DNA of 64,000 bases, from positions 3,391,001-3,455,000 of the forward strand of contig NC_092561.1 of assembly GCF_037975245.1 (NCBI RefSeq), read 5' to 3'. A model generated the notes under the pieces. It was not told the DNA's origin. It saw only the letters and a program-made list of their open reading frames with translations, and did not search any database. The first letter of the stretch is position 1; each line of letters opens with the position of its first letter. Positions 37,263 through 49,049 of this stretch are shown in pieces. Source of the stretch: Apostichopus japonicus. Lineage: Eukaryota; Echinodermata; Holothuroidea; Aspidochirotida; Stichopodidae. The position numbers were made by a program, and so were the translations under genes.

Positions 37263-40200
37263 TTATGACTGAACTACTTCGGATTCATCATCTGACGAAC
37301 TTTCAGGTTCATCCTCCGAGGGACTATTAGAACTCGCAGAATCTGATTCTGTTCTCTCCTCAGAATTTGAAACATCATCTTCATCTGCAACAAGCTTCTG
37401 TTCGTCATTGTCGTCCTTAGTGTGTTGGTTTTGTTTGGTTCTCATCTCCGTCTTCAATTGTTTATCATCGATTAAGCTTTGTAAAGCTTCTTCTTTTGTA
37501 ATATTTAACCAGCTGTTAGGTAACTCAAAATCATAGTAATCAAAGTATTCCTTCCTAGTCTTTACAAGTGCCCATTGCCAGAATAGTTTACCAGGATCAC
37601 TTGTAGAAGGAAGAACATCCCAGTCTGGGCAATACTGTTTGTAATCTTTACAATGGAATTCTTTATCAGTAATCGTACACATTGCATCAGGAAGTAGGAT
37701 GGATGAAGAGCAATCCTCTAATACCAGCCTATTAGTACCAGGGTATGTTTCGTCTGCCATACCTCTAGGACGATGTAAATGAGAAGAATGTACTGTATGA
37801 CTCTTCATAATATTATCACAGAACATACCACACATTGGACAGGTTTTCTTACAAACATTCGATAGTCCTGCTGCTATTTTCAAGGATGAGTGGTCTAATG
37901 CAGGACAGTCGTCTTCCTCCCGTGGATTCCATTCATTTATACGCTCTTTTAAAAGACGAGAGACTTCCAGAGGACGAGGATTATCATAGATGTCGTATGT
38001 ACGTCGCACTGACGAGTCTATATCAAATGTCTCTAACAGACGACCAATCCAGTCAAGATATGAGTCATTGCGATCTAAATTGTTCTCCATTTTGGTCAGA
38101 TCGTCGAGGACAGTTACAAGTAATTTATCAATTTCTTTGTTTTCTATACCATCACTGTTTTGGGGTATTAAGTACTCACAGTAGTCATCAGACCATGCCA
38201 TGATGTCAAAAATAGTTGAATGAAATAAATCACCTTCATATGCATGCTTAATCCCGTATCGACTTTCGTATTCAAAGACGTCCCAAGGTAAACTAAATCG
38301 TTCAGTAAGTTCACTGTAATCAAAATTCTTTACAAAATGTTCATATTTTTTCGTTAAGTCTCTTCTCATGTAGTAATTAAGGACCTCTGATAGGTTGGAT
38401 TCCAAGTTACTTTGAGTTATAAAACTACCAAAGGTATTTTTCACTATATCCTCTTCCCGGTCAAAAAAAATACTGTAATTATCATCACTAACCTCTGTAT
38501 ACTGAAAAACCTCATTAAATGCCCTACCACACAAGTGCATAAGTCCTTTTGCAATTAAACTATTTGGTAGTTTTATGTCACCTTCTGTCTTTTTCGAAAG
38601 ATTTTTAAGTGTTTTGCGCACTAGCAATTGAAAAACATTTCCATCAAAATGCTTTCTCTTTTGACCCTTGAGCTCATTTATCGATGATTCAATGGATTGT
38701 ATCATGGTATTGATAGCTTTCTGTTTTTCATATTGAATTATTTTATTTTCCGGCGTTTTGCTTTCTCTTTCACTAGGGCCTTTCTCTTCTTTGAGAGTAG
38801 TAGCTCTATTTTTCATCCAAGCCTTGACCTGCTTATCGTTGATGTACTTTGAACAATCTGATAATTCGATGTGTTTCTCTATTCCTCCTTCCTTTGATAA
38901 TAAATTATGTATATCGCTCCCTATAGCCATATCTCGTGTCATTCTTAACAATAACTTATCACATAACGTTTTAATATCAGACGGCGATATTTGGATTTGT
39001 GTGATACCACTCTCTTGTTTGATTTCTTTCGTCCATTTTTTCCACAAATCCACCAGTTCATGTTTATTTCTGACATGCATATACATTCTACGTGTATAAG
39101 ATAGGTATCCATGGAATGTATTTGCATGCGGTAATTCCTCAGTAACTGCCGTTGTACTTGCTACTTCTTTGACGTCAGTAATCATCCTCACCAACCATTT
39201 TGGTCCCAGATTTGGCAAATTATTTTCAAGTTTCTTAATCTCGTATTCTTCCGTTATTCTTTGTTGTGCCTGTTGTCTTGCATCTTTCACTGCACTATGA
39301 ACATCCTCCAGAAATCCTCGTTTATGTCTGGAAATCATGCTCTTGCGAGGATGATCTAAAACGTACTTTTCTACTAAATCTCTCAGTAGTCCGCTTTGCC
39401 TTTCCACTTCATCATCTAAAGGTGTTATCAATGACTCAACACTGCCACCTTTTTCCACTGCAGATTCTACGCCGCCAATACTGTCATGAGTTTTATCCAT
39501 TATTGCTTGTCTCATTTGCACTATCCATTCATTATAACAGAGGCAAAACTGATTGTAATCTACAGCTTTGACACTGTCCTTAAAATTAAAGACAAAGTTT
39601 TCCTCTTTAACGGCGCTCCATACATCTCTCACGCGATCTGTGAATGTAGATAAAGTTAAATCTGGAGTGATTATTTTATTTCTGACATCTTGTAAGAGTC
39701 CTCGTTTTATTTTGATAACTTTCTCTCCATACATATGATTTGGGGGCGCCATTCCTCCGGTCCATAGGCTTGGCACGTACTGCAAATCTTCGTCAAATTT
39801 TAAATCTACAACGTCGGAAAACTCCTTATAACGACCCTCCAAGCCTTCATCTTCTGCAGCAAACTTTGTCGCCTCATCAAGTGTTTCTTTAATCTTGTCC
39901 GCACTTCCTTTATTCCTGTCTGCTGCTGTTAGATCGGATACTCGTTGTTGAATTATTTTACATCTGCATTCTAAATCAACCTCCTTCATCCGCATCAGCG
40001 CATGCGCAGCTATTTGTAAAATACCGGCCACGTCCGGACCGATGTTTTCACCACTTATGTTGAAAATCGTTACGTTAGCAATACTCAGTGCGAACGTGAC
40101 CAGTTCATTATCATACCTATGGTCATCGTGATCAATAGACTTTATTCCTTCAGTGTCAACGATAATGAAATACTTGAAACCCAACTCTTTTGCGAGGTTT

Positions 40201-42148
40201 TCTTCAATTTTCATAAATCGAGCGAATAGACCACGTGTACAACGTCCTGCCCGAACGGGAAACCGTAAACCAAACATACTGTTAAGGAGGGTAGATTTAC
40301 CACTACTCTGGACACCAACGACACTAATTACAAGAACCCTTGGGTCGTGTAAATGTTCTGTCATTTTGTCAAGAACCGCGGTAATCCACGTTATTGGTAC
40401 GAACCCAGTGTCACCATCCATCAATTCAAATGGATGCATCTGTAAAGCTAAACTCATAGCTATCGATGGAAACAAAGGTATATCAGCCGTTTCCTTTGAT
40501 AGGGCATGTTTGTCATAAATATCCATGTATGCCTCGTACAGTTGACCCATCTCTCTTAGAAAATGTTCACTTCCAAAATTTTCACATCTGACTTTCGAAT
40601 GAGATGCATCTATATTCTCACAGTTTGTAATTGCTTCTTGTACGTCTGACCTATTTACTTCTCCAGAGTCTTTGTTTTCTGCAGTAGAGATTAATCTCAT
40701 AGTTTTGGTTGTATCTTCACTCACTAATTCTTGTATCTTGTCATGAAGAAAACAAAATATGTACTGAGAACGAGCGAAGTTGTTTTCTGTGTCCTTTATA
40801 CCATTGTAAAATATTTTCATCGTCTGTGAAAAGTGATTTTGAAGTTGTGTTTCTCTTTTGTTTTTCTTTCCTGTATTATTCTTTTCTCTGTGTTTTTCAA
40901 AAGACCAATCTTCCCTAATGTTATCTGAATCAAATCGAGTTTTATCTAATTGGACCCACTCCTGCCATGATTCTTGTAACGGGAAACATTTCTTCTTGAA
41001 TTCTAGACAATCTTTGAACGGAATACTCTGGAATATATCTTTGATGAGCTTCCTTGCATTTTGGTTCTCATTTTTCTCGTCATCAAAATCTATATCGCTG
41101 TCTGTGGAAATTTTGGTCACATTTTCCAGTGAACCGCAAGATTTATCTCGCTGGTAGCATTCACTTACAAATTCACATAATTTATGTTCAAGGCAGTTTA
41201 TTTGAGTATCCCCCACAAGTATCGATTGACTATTTAACAGGGGTCTCATATCTGGGATATTCGTCTCCTTTCCAGTTACTTCGATAAACAGAGATTTGGT
41301 TGACGCGCTTTTAATATTTCTAACGTACTCTTCAGAATCTGCCTTGTTTACTTCTGAAACAAATGTTATGGTCAAGTCTGCTGTTTTGCAACAAAACTCT
41401 GTTTGGATCGGGAAAGCTCTACAATCTCCTCTTAAATTAAGAAATGTTGTTACATTCTTGATTGTTTCTTTATCTGTGCCCTTCCGAGGGAGAAACCAAA
41501 CGCTCTCAACAGTTCCTAGTGAATATTTTGGCTTCACTTTGTCACTTTCGCTATTTAAGAAAAAATGATGTAAATCATATCCTTGACACAAAGACAACAT
41601 GCGATTAAGTATTTGTGACTTAGAGATATACACATCGCCAATTCGCAAAATGGCCACAGTAAATGTTGGGTGAGTTATGATGGATTTTTCCAGGGAGAAT
41701 GGATCATCTTGTCCTTGCCATTTTTTGACGATTCTACGGCAAGCCCAACGAAGTATTTCAGGTTTCTTTTCTCTTACCCCTTGGAGGAGGAAAGGTACTG
41801 CTAACTGGCAGGCTGATAGTTTTTCTAAAATATCTTGTCTGAGAAAATCATCAGAACAATGGAGAAGACTAAAAATGAAATCGCGCATACTGATATTTTC
41901 TGGAAGAAGATTCTGAGATAAAACAATCCTGTGGTCTAGTGAAGTGATTTTCTGCCAGAATGTGTGCATTAAACTGGTGTTAGTACTACAATCACGTACA
42001 ATAAGAAACTCTTGCAGGGTAAGTTTGTTATAATGTTTACCAACTAAACCGATGCATTCTAGTAAATCTTCGAACGTTTTTGGTAGGTCGTCTTCCTCTT
42101 CATCATTTGAAGATTCTGGTTCACTTGGAAAATCATGGTCGCTGTCAT
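37263..42148 (-). CDS. Giant exon of copy 2: complete VLIG GTPase
   Basis: A 4886-bp exon with acceptor TATATAG and phase 1 entry (GAT Asp codon split). The N-terminal part (KLTLQEFL..., then FWQKI..LDHR) matches the start of VLIG proteins. The G-domain region is almost identical to copies 1 and 3. I see no canonical NKxD; the place after QRVSDLTAADRN may fill that role, as in other VLIGs (inference). The C-terminal third has the Cys/His cluster. Confidence 0.85.
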
Positions 42149-44176
42149 CTATATAGGCAATTAAAAAGAACGAAAAGTTATGAAACAATAATTTATATTC
42201 AAATCATGCAGACTTACATAGATATTGGCTAGGCCCAAATTCAGTTCAATTTTACGGATTTAGAGCTGTTATTTTTGGCAGAAGCGAAACCACTGGGGGA
42301 GGGGAGAAGAGGGGGTGTTGCAACTTGACTGTTGCTATTAATAAATACAAAACAGTCTACAGATCTCATTTTGGACCACTCGGATATGAGTTAGCTGCGT
42401 ACACCTATACCCACACGTAATATTAAGTAGTTGTAATTGTTTCATACCGTTAATATGTAAAAGGACGTTGCTACTAAGAGTATTGGGACTCGTGCTTACT
42501 CTACTCTCCCAAACTTCTGCCAAACTACTTACATTTTAAAACACACGCACGCAAATCCTTATTAAGAATATTGGTAAACTTACGAAAATGGTAGTACCAT
42601 TTCGCATGTTCGCCCTCTTCAGGATCTGTTGATGACCTCCCGTTACAAACCTCCACAGAACAGACGTCGGACAGCCACCCACGCCTATCCCAACTCGTAT
42701 CAGTCGTAATGTCATGCCATGTGTATTAGTGCAATCTTTAATTCCCTGACTTTTAGTTGAGAACAAACTTTGGCTTCCCCTTACACCACAAAAAAATAGC
42801 TACGCCCCTGCAGCTAAGTATCCGTAAAATTAAAATGTCTCGTAAACTGATACCGTAGTTCTCTTCAAATATTCAGTATATGAAAGGTTTATTTCTGACG
42901 GCATTTACTTTACGTTCTGTTCGTAGTTTTGTGTTACGGCTGAGAGTGATATCCAATCATTGAAACGTTTGGGATTCTATAAATGTATCGAGTTACCCTC
43001 CCAGCCCCCCCCCCCCCCCGGCCCCACCCGCATTACAATACCATATTGAACCATTACATGGGGTTTTATGGCTTTCGAAGGCATAGTTTAATGGTAATTG
43101 AGGCGGTTAATTTCTATGAGGAAAATTGCTTATTGTAGTCACTTTTGAAGTTAGTGATTCGAGGCAATTTGTCCGACAAAATGATAATGTACTGTTTTCG
43201 TTACCTTTCCCGTATGCAAAATTGCATAAAATGTTAGCTGCATCACGTTTGTGGACCTTCATCAGAGCAGCTTCCAGCCATGACAGATCATTCTCTGTAA
43301 ATAACCCGTTGTTTCCAATGTTTGCCAAGACTTGTGGTTGTACACCCGTGTTTTCAAACCTAAAGTTCTTATCCTCATCTTTTGCTATATCCACTAGTTT
43401 CTCCAGATCTTCTGTACTAAGTTCAGCTTCAACTTCAGTTAGCATATTCAAATATCGAGAATCTGTAAACATTAAAAATAAGAAAATGTTCTATCCATCA
43501 CCTAATAGCTCAAAAGAGAGATAAAATATGATTTATCAAATCCCGTTTTTTAATTTGTAATGTTTATATTCGATATATATATATATTAATTTGTTAGTAT
43601 GTTCACTGTAGAGTTCATAATTACTCAATTTTGGCAAGGTCCGGTAACTAAAAGCGACTGGTTGCGTATATGTAAAGTCTTTAATATCAGGGAAATATTC
43701 GTGATCTAAAAATTATGTTCTTAATGGTTGATAACTCGAGACTATTACTTTCAAAAGAAATATCGTCATTTAACCTGGTTGACTAAAAAAAATACCATGA
43801 GTAGTGGATTTAGCTATATAAATTTGTAAGCAGAAACCCATTTTCATAGAAAATTCTAGTAGTAAAATATCCAATAACGTTAGAAAGGCATGATAGAATA
43901 CGTTATAGTGTAGTTAGTAAAGCAAACTAACATCAACAAGCAGTGTGAAAAACAAGTGAAAGAAGATTCATGACATGTGTTGGTACGGGACCTTAATAAA
44001 GGAATAAAGAAAAGAAATAAAAACACATCAGTGATTGAAACCTTAGCGGTAAACCACAATGCAATATGTATACGATTATAAATATGTTTCAATAACATAC
44101 TGGTCTCTTCGTGAAACGTCTTTCGACGCTTCGCAGGTTGATTTCTACTCGGATCTTCTGCATCCATCAGTTCCAT
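37263..44176 (-). CDS. DED-VLIG giant GTPase, intact (copy 2), 1739 aa
   Basis: Three coding exons: 44101-44176, 43205-43462 and 37263-42148. Joins are phase 1 with canonical GT-AG sites, giving one frame of 1740 codons including the stop. Residues 1-25 are a basic leader, 27-111 a DED-like domain, 113 onward a VLIG/GVIN/URGCP-type large GTPase with an acidic N-terminal segment. The P-loop GVQSSGKS is at about 723-730, the switch-I-like GRCTRG follows, and DTEG is at about 776-779. A C-terminal Cys/His cluster (CPMCGMFC...SSHLHRPRGM) precedes an acidic Ser/Asp/Glu tail. Encoding the whole GTPase in one giant exon is a known trait of vertebrate VLIG-1. These are cytosolic or nuclear dynamin-superfamily-like GTPases, interferon-induced in vertebrates; the DED front end suggests cell-death or immune signalling (inference). 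Two ATGs lie in frame (44176 and 44167); the first has A at -3. Confidence 0.85.
43205..43462 (-). CDS. DED-like exon of copy 2
   Basis: A 258-bp phase 1-1 exon, same length as in copy 1. It keeps the SRYLNMLTEVEAEL start and the LFTENDLSWLEAALMKVHKRD end that mark the DED fold. Several substitutions from copy 1 fall in the middle (DEDKNFRFENTGVQ). Confidence 0.7.
44101..44176 (-). CDS. Leader coding exon of copy 2
   Basis: Encodes 25 residues (MELMDAEDPS ... KRRKTFHEET), donor GTATGT. It has three more codons than copy 1, by a 9-bp in-frame difference at the start. Confidence 0.65.
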
Positions 44177-45360
44177 CTTCCCTTCACGGATTGTGTAGAT
44201 TATTCAAGTGTAGCGTCAACTGCAGAGGAAAGATTGTTTCACGTTAGGACATGCTATTACACTGCCAAACCCGACTATCAACACTACATAGTGTTTGTAC
44301 CTATGAACGCACTGAGTGCCAAAATAATCATTAACATTTCTAACATTGTCAAATATGAATTTATTCGTAGACATTTTGTTAAAGACATAAACGAGCATTA
44401 AACTATACCAAACTGACATAGATTAAACAGTGAGAGTTGGAAGAGAATGTGGTCACCAATTCATTTATTTAACAGTTACTTATGTAGATTGTGAGTAAAC
44501 TAGATTACATGTTCAATATTTCTTTTAATCGACTATTAATTTACATTTTACGTAAAGGCGTTATGACGAACTGGCCAAGTGACAAATCAATCATTGCACA
44601 ACTTTTTGTTTACAGTTGTAAGTCTGTTGATGTACAACTAAAACAACTGAAAGTAATGAGGTCGCATCATTCAGTGGTGCTAGCTAACATTGGGAACAAA
44701 CCAACATACCAATATTTGTTACTCTTTTCCAATGGGACGTTACTAATACGCACTGTTTAGTAGTTAAACGTCATACCCCGCAAAGTAGTTCTTCGTTGCA
44801 CAGTAGTACAAAAACAAAATGGCGATCTGAGGTCTCATAAAAGGAGATCAAAGTGCAATCTTTCTCTTTGTCCCGAAGTTTAATTACGACAACGCAATTT
44901 TAAGTCTTTCAAAGGCTTCCAGGTTTGGTTTTCTATGTTGCGATATATCCGTAACCTGAGTCCACATTTACCGAAACTTCTACATATTAATGGATCTTTT
45001 CTCGGTTTGATTACAAGCCATAACTTCCTTACAGTAATATCAACGGATAACTTTCAAATGATCGAAAGATATTAAAACTAAACACGGTACTTCCAGAAAA
45101 GAAGTCCAGCTAAACTCACCACGATATTATTAGACCTATGCGATAGAAAGTGATATTTCTTCCGTCGGATTTGGTAAGCAATACCTTATAATACCACCAT
45201 TGGTTCGATAGTCATCAAGCATGCTGACTCAGAACCACCGTATTGCAAGGGATATTCAACAGTCCATGATGTAACCTACTTATGTGTGAGCAGTTATACA
45301 TGTGTAAGCTGTTTGTAATACGTGAGTAGAATGTAGCTTGAATTTATCGTTCAAACTTCA
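44177..45360. other. 5' flank of copy 2
   Basis: Conserved with the copy 1 flank. It probably contains the promoter and any 5' UTR exon, but no element can be placed with confidence. Frames here of 60-96 codons have no recognisable content. Confidence 0.4.
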
Positions 45361-45479
45361 TATTTACCCAGCGAAATTTCGCGAGTTCAAAACGCAAGAG
45401 TAAGCATATACATAGACAGTGTCCATCAAACTTTATTTGTCACATTGCAACGAACCAGCTACTAAATAATTTAATGGAT

Positions 45480-45960
45480 GAAAAAGTCTGTAAAAATGGG
45501 TCTACTAACGTCTAAATTGTACTTGATGCGTTATAGCCATCTCTACTATACATTGAATTTATTTTTGCCTGCGTGATGAAAGCTGCAGCACTGATCATTC
45601 TTACTAGGCTGACAATTAAAGGCAGCGAATCCTATTCAAAATGGTATGCTTTGTTTTTAAAACTCTACATGGCAATGCGCCGACCCACACGTGGGTGAAC
45701 TGTTGACTTGACGCTATTGTGGGCACATTCTTCGCTCGTAAGCCCCGTCACTGCACTAACCATGTGTAAATCAGAGGTTTATCATGATAGGGCTTTTGAT
45801 ATTTGTGCACCACGTCTATGGAACGCCCTGCCGGTACTTTTTGTTTCACTACCGTCAGATTGTTGTAAGTCACAAATTAAAACTCATCTTTTACCACGTA
45901 ATTTAATGACTGATCTAGCTTTTGGTCTTTAACTTTTTATATTAATTTCAATAATTTTAT
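45480..45960 (+). mobile_element. LINE 3'-end RT remnant, uninterrupted (unit B)
   Basis: The plus strand keeps the CR1/L2-like order: LPIKGSES near 45610, KTLHGNAPTH near 45655-45690, then ..DRAFDICAPRLWNALP near 45795-45835 and a C-terminal KSQIKTHLL segment. A stop and frame changes mark it as dead. The 45.8-kb part is the empty site for the foldback element of unit A. Confidence 0.8.
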
Positions 45961-45999
45961 TGATTGAAATTTTTTTCCTTTCTTGACTTTGATTACTTT

Positions 46000-47250
46000 A
46001 CTCTAATGTATCTTACATTTTTTAAATAAATAAATGTTTATTATTAGTTATTGTTATTATTGTTAATTATAACTGTTTATAACTGTTTTTGGTTGGCGTT
46101 ACAATCAAATTACTTTTTTACTTGGTTGGCTCATTGTCATAGAAACCTTCCCGTTTCTTTCATCAGAGTTTATCAAGTTCCTTTATTTCGTGTATTGTAG
46201 CACGTTGTCAGACAAGTTAGGAATTCTCCACAGATTTAAGTAAAAGTATTCGTAATTTCGATGACGGCACCGGCAATCTCACTTTGGGATTGCATAAGGA
46301 TGCTACCTTGTCACCACGGGTTTCTCACTGTAAAGTATTGCCATTAGAACACGAAGACATATCTCCGTTTACAATTTGTTTTGGAGAGCTAAATTAATGT
46401 TATCCTATTTGGATAGGCTAAAGTATAATGGTCACACCATGAAATACAACTGGTATTGGTCCACGAACAGAAGCAACAACAGTATTATGAGAAGGCAGCT
46501 TGAAATGATTGAAAAATCAGTTTTTAGATCATATAAATACATTTTGAAAAAATAAACAGCATGTTAAAAATTCTGAGAGCCTATCGGTATTTGACCAGCA
46601 CTAATGACAACGTGTGACGTCACTGGTCATTTGCTGTTTTCGAAAATGTAATAAATATTACTTCATAACGGTTATCCTTGGTAAAATTGTATCATAGAAA
46701 CTGATCAATGAGTCTTAAAAAGGATATACTTTAATTGTCAAACATGAGTGATGCTTTATGTTGGAAATGTAAGAATATTGTGAAATGTTTAGTTCGTTGC
46801 CTCGCTTGGGAACCAATAAATGCTTGTTGAGGCCGTAATTATTTCAAAATCTTTACTATGGCTTTTTTAGATTATTTCGCAATTCGTATCGTAATGATCG
46901 ATTTTCAGGCAACAGCTTTCCATTAGAGAGCTCAGAAGGCATTGAAGATGGTAACAAGCAAATGTAATACTTTTCAAACTTTAACATTCATTTTATGAAA
47001 TAGTAGCAAGTACCTGTCCATTCATTTTCATTTAAAACATAACTTTATTTCTGTCACTTTTGAAGTAAACAACATAACAATGCATAGAAAATAGTAATTT
47101 TACAGAGAAAGAGACTGAGATGTGCCCACAAGAAGCTTGGAGAAGCTTATAAACGTGAACACCCCTTTATAAAATAAAAATGTGACGAAATATGAAACAA
47201 CAAAACGAGAGAGAGAGAGAGGGTGAAAAAAGGGGATCACAACTATTTAA
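46000..47250. other. Unit B intergenic stretch, no gene seen
   Basis: Aligns with 26.9-28.0 kb of unit A. AT-rich with no domain or RNA gene recognised. It has the single-copy counterpart of the 118-bp duplication at about 47133 and a short (GA)n run near 47210. Confidence 0.5.
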
Positions 47251-47279
47251 GATGAAAAAGGCTAAAACAGAACCAAGAA

Positions 47280-47960
47280 ACTGTTAGTCACAGATGGTTG
47301 GTAATAAGATTATGCCTCAACTCCCTTTAATAGTAATAATTGAGAGACATTAATTGAGAGACATTTAATAACATTATCGGGGAGTGAATCCCAGAGTTTA
47401 GAAGCTTGGGCACGAACACTGTGTTGTAAGGAAGTGAGTCTAAACGTGGAATCGATATACAATTACATGTATACGGGTAGGATACGAATGCGTGTCATTA
47501 CATACATTACAGAAACTATTAACATGGAAAAGAAGAGTAGCTAGTATCATTTTAAATAAAAACACCGGTATGGTAACGATTTATATCACAAACTGAAAGG
47601 GTGTTCATATGAACGAAAAAAAAAACATAGTTGGATGATGAATATATTCTTTACTGAAAACAGAACGAAATGGCCTTTTTGGAGGATAAAGATTTAAGAA
47701 GCATATGTACTGCCCTAAATAATACTAAAATTGGATATGCAAGGTAGAATAAGAGTGTTGTAACGAAAAAATAAGGATATTCCCAGGTAGCAGGTAAATA
47801 AGGCGATTTTTAATTCCGATACCATTTTAATGGAGATATACCGGATGTGATCTTTCCAAGAGAGATGTGTGTCAATATAAACTTCATGGAACTTGTTAGA
47901 CATTTGTAGTTTATCCACCCTACGAAACGTATAATATCTTTTTCATGATACTGTATTGAT
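47280..47960 (-). mobile_element. LINE RT C-terminal remnant (unit B, minus strand)
   Basis: Counterpart of 28100-28760. The minus strand shows F.EVYIDTHLSWKDHIRYISIK, a common motif after the RT thumb in LINEs, then ..YNTLILPCIS. Further on are R-rich C-terminal pieces. Frames are broken. Confidence 0.75.
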
Positions 47961-49049
47961 GCTAAATTAATGTATTTAACAATTTTATCATACCATCACC
48001 TTAAGCCGATAATTATTGGTTAATGTTAAAAAGGTTTGAGGTCGTATAAATACGTCATTACACAGACAATAGTTTTAATTAACTGATTTTAAATGATTAA
48101 TTTATTGTCCATAACTAGCAAATGTTAACATATTGACACAGATTATACACACATATATCAATTGTCAAATTATGTTGTTAAGACAAATTTGTCTCAAGAA
48201 GTTTAACAGTATAAACATTTGAATGTAACTCACAGAGAATTGAACCCTCATAGGCATAGCTGATTCAAAAATATTCCAAATTTGGAATCTTTACTTCAAT
48301 AGTAGCAGGTAAAACCTAGCATAGCTTAAAATGAAAGGCGAAAGTGAACAAAGGATAGCTTCAAAATATCAAAATATAAACTTCTTTTAATATTCCTTAT
48401 ATTCCTTATTTGACATACCTGATAAAGACTAACAAAAGTTAGTACTTCCTATTAAATTCTGCCAAACATTTTAAACCGTGTTTAGAAAAGGCCACGTAGA
48501 CATATTGTACAACAACGTGTGCTTCAGTTTCATTGTAAGTCGTATGCAAGTATTTCCCCAACTTTACAGTTATCTTTCTAACTCCGGTCATATGAACGTA
48601 TCTGTAGGTAACCGCATATCATAATTACACCTACTCAAAGGTCCATTAATAACGAGATTTCATTTTTTATACTTTTAATCCAGTTTGGTACCGATATACA
48701 ATAGTTCACACTTAGTTTACAATAGAAAGTGCCACCCATACTCAAATTTTAACTAGCATTTTATTACCACATTAAAAGTAATTAACCACATTGAAATATT
48801 TAGCGGTCTATTTTACTCAGAGGCTGTGAATTATTTCAAGGATCAGAGCTTCTATAGAAAATTATTTTAGAAAAATTCTACCGATCTTTTACGTGTAAAC
48901 ATTTCGGGCGAATACTGAAGGTCTTTAGGAGTGCCTGATAATGGAACAAATTGAAAAACGCACGCCAGAAGATGTGTTACTCTACGTAATAATGGCTCTA
49001 CATTATAATGATTGTAAAGATCGTGCGTTCATCAACTCCCAACATATGG
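47961..49049. other. End of unit B and downstream flank of the multi-domain gene
   Basis: No gene. Similarity to unit A (28.8-29.66 kb) fades near 48820. A minus-strand AATAAA at 48760-48765 lies about 285 bp past the stop at 49050 and could serve as that gene's polyadenylation signal, in which case its 3' UTR crosses the duplication edge. Confidence 0.4.
48760..48765 (-). terminator. Candidate polyadenylation signal for the multi-domain gene
   Basis: Minus-strand AATAAA about 285 bp downstream of the stop codon. Weak evidence, since AT-rich sequence makes chance hits common. Confidence 0.3.

Larger units (their letters stand above)
29690..48820. repeat. Tandem segmental duplication, unit B
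   Basis: This is the direct-repeat partner of unit A. Its first about 430 bases match 7.9-8.35 kb rather than 11.4 kb, tying the old partial copy into the same series. Unit B carries the intact GTPase gene, a MITE at 35.6 kb that unit A lacks, and lacks the foldback element and (TA)n expansions seen in A. Its right edge falls just downstream of the multi-domain gene at 49050. Confidence 0.85.

Noticed and set aside
37835-41916. Plus-strand frames of 60-120 codons within the GTPase exons
   Set aside because: Antisense shadows of the giant exon, mirrored in copy 1; conservation follows the minus-strand protein.
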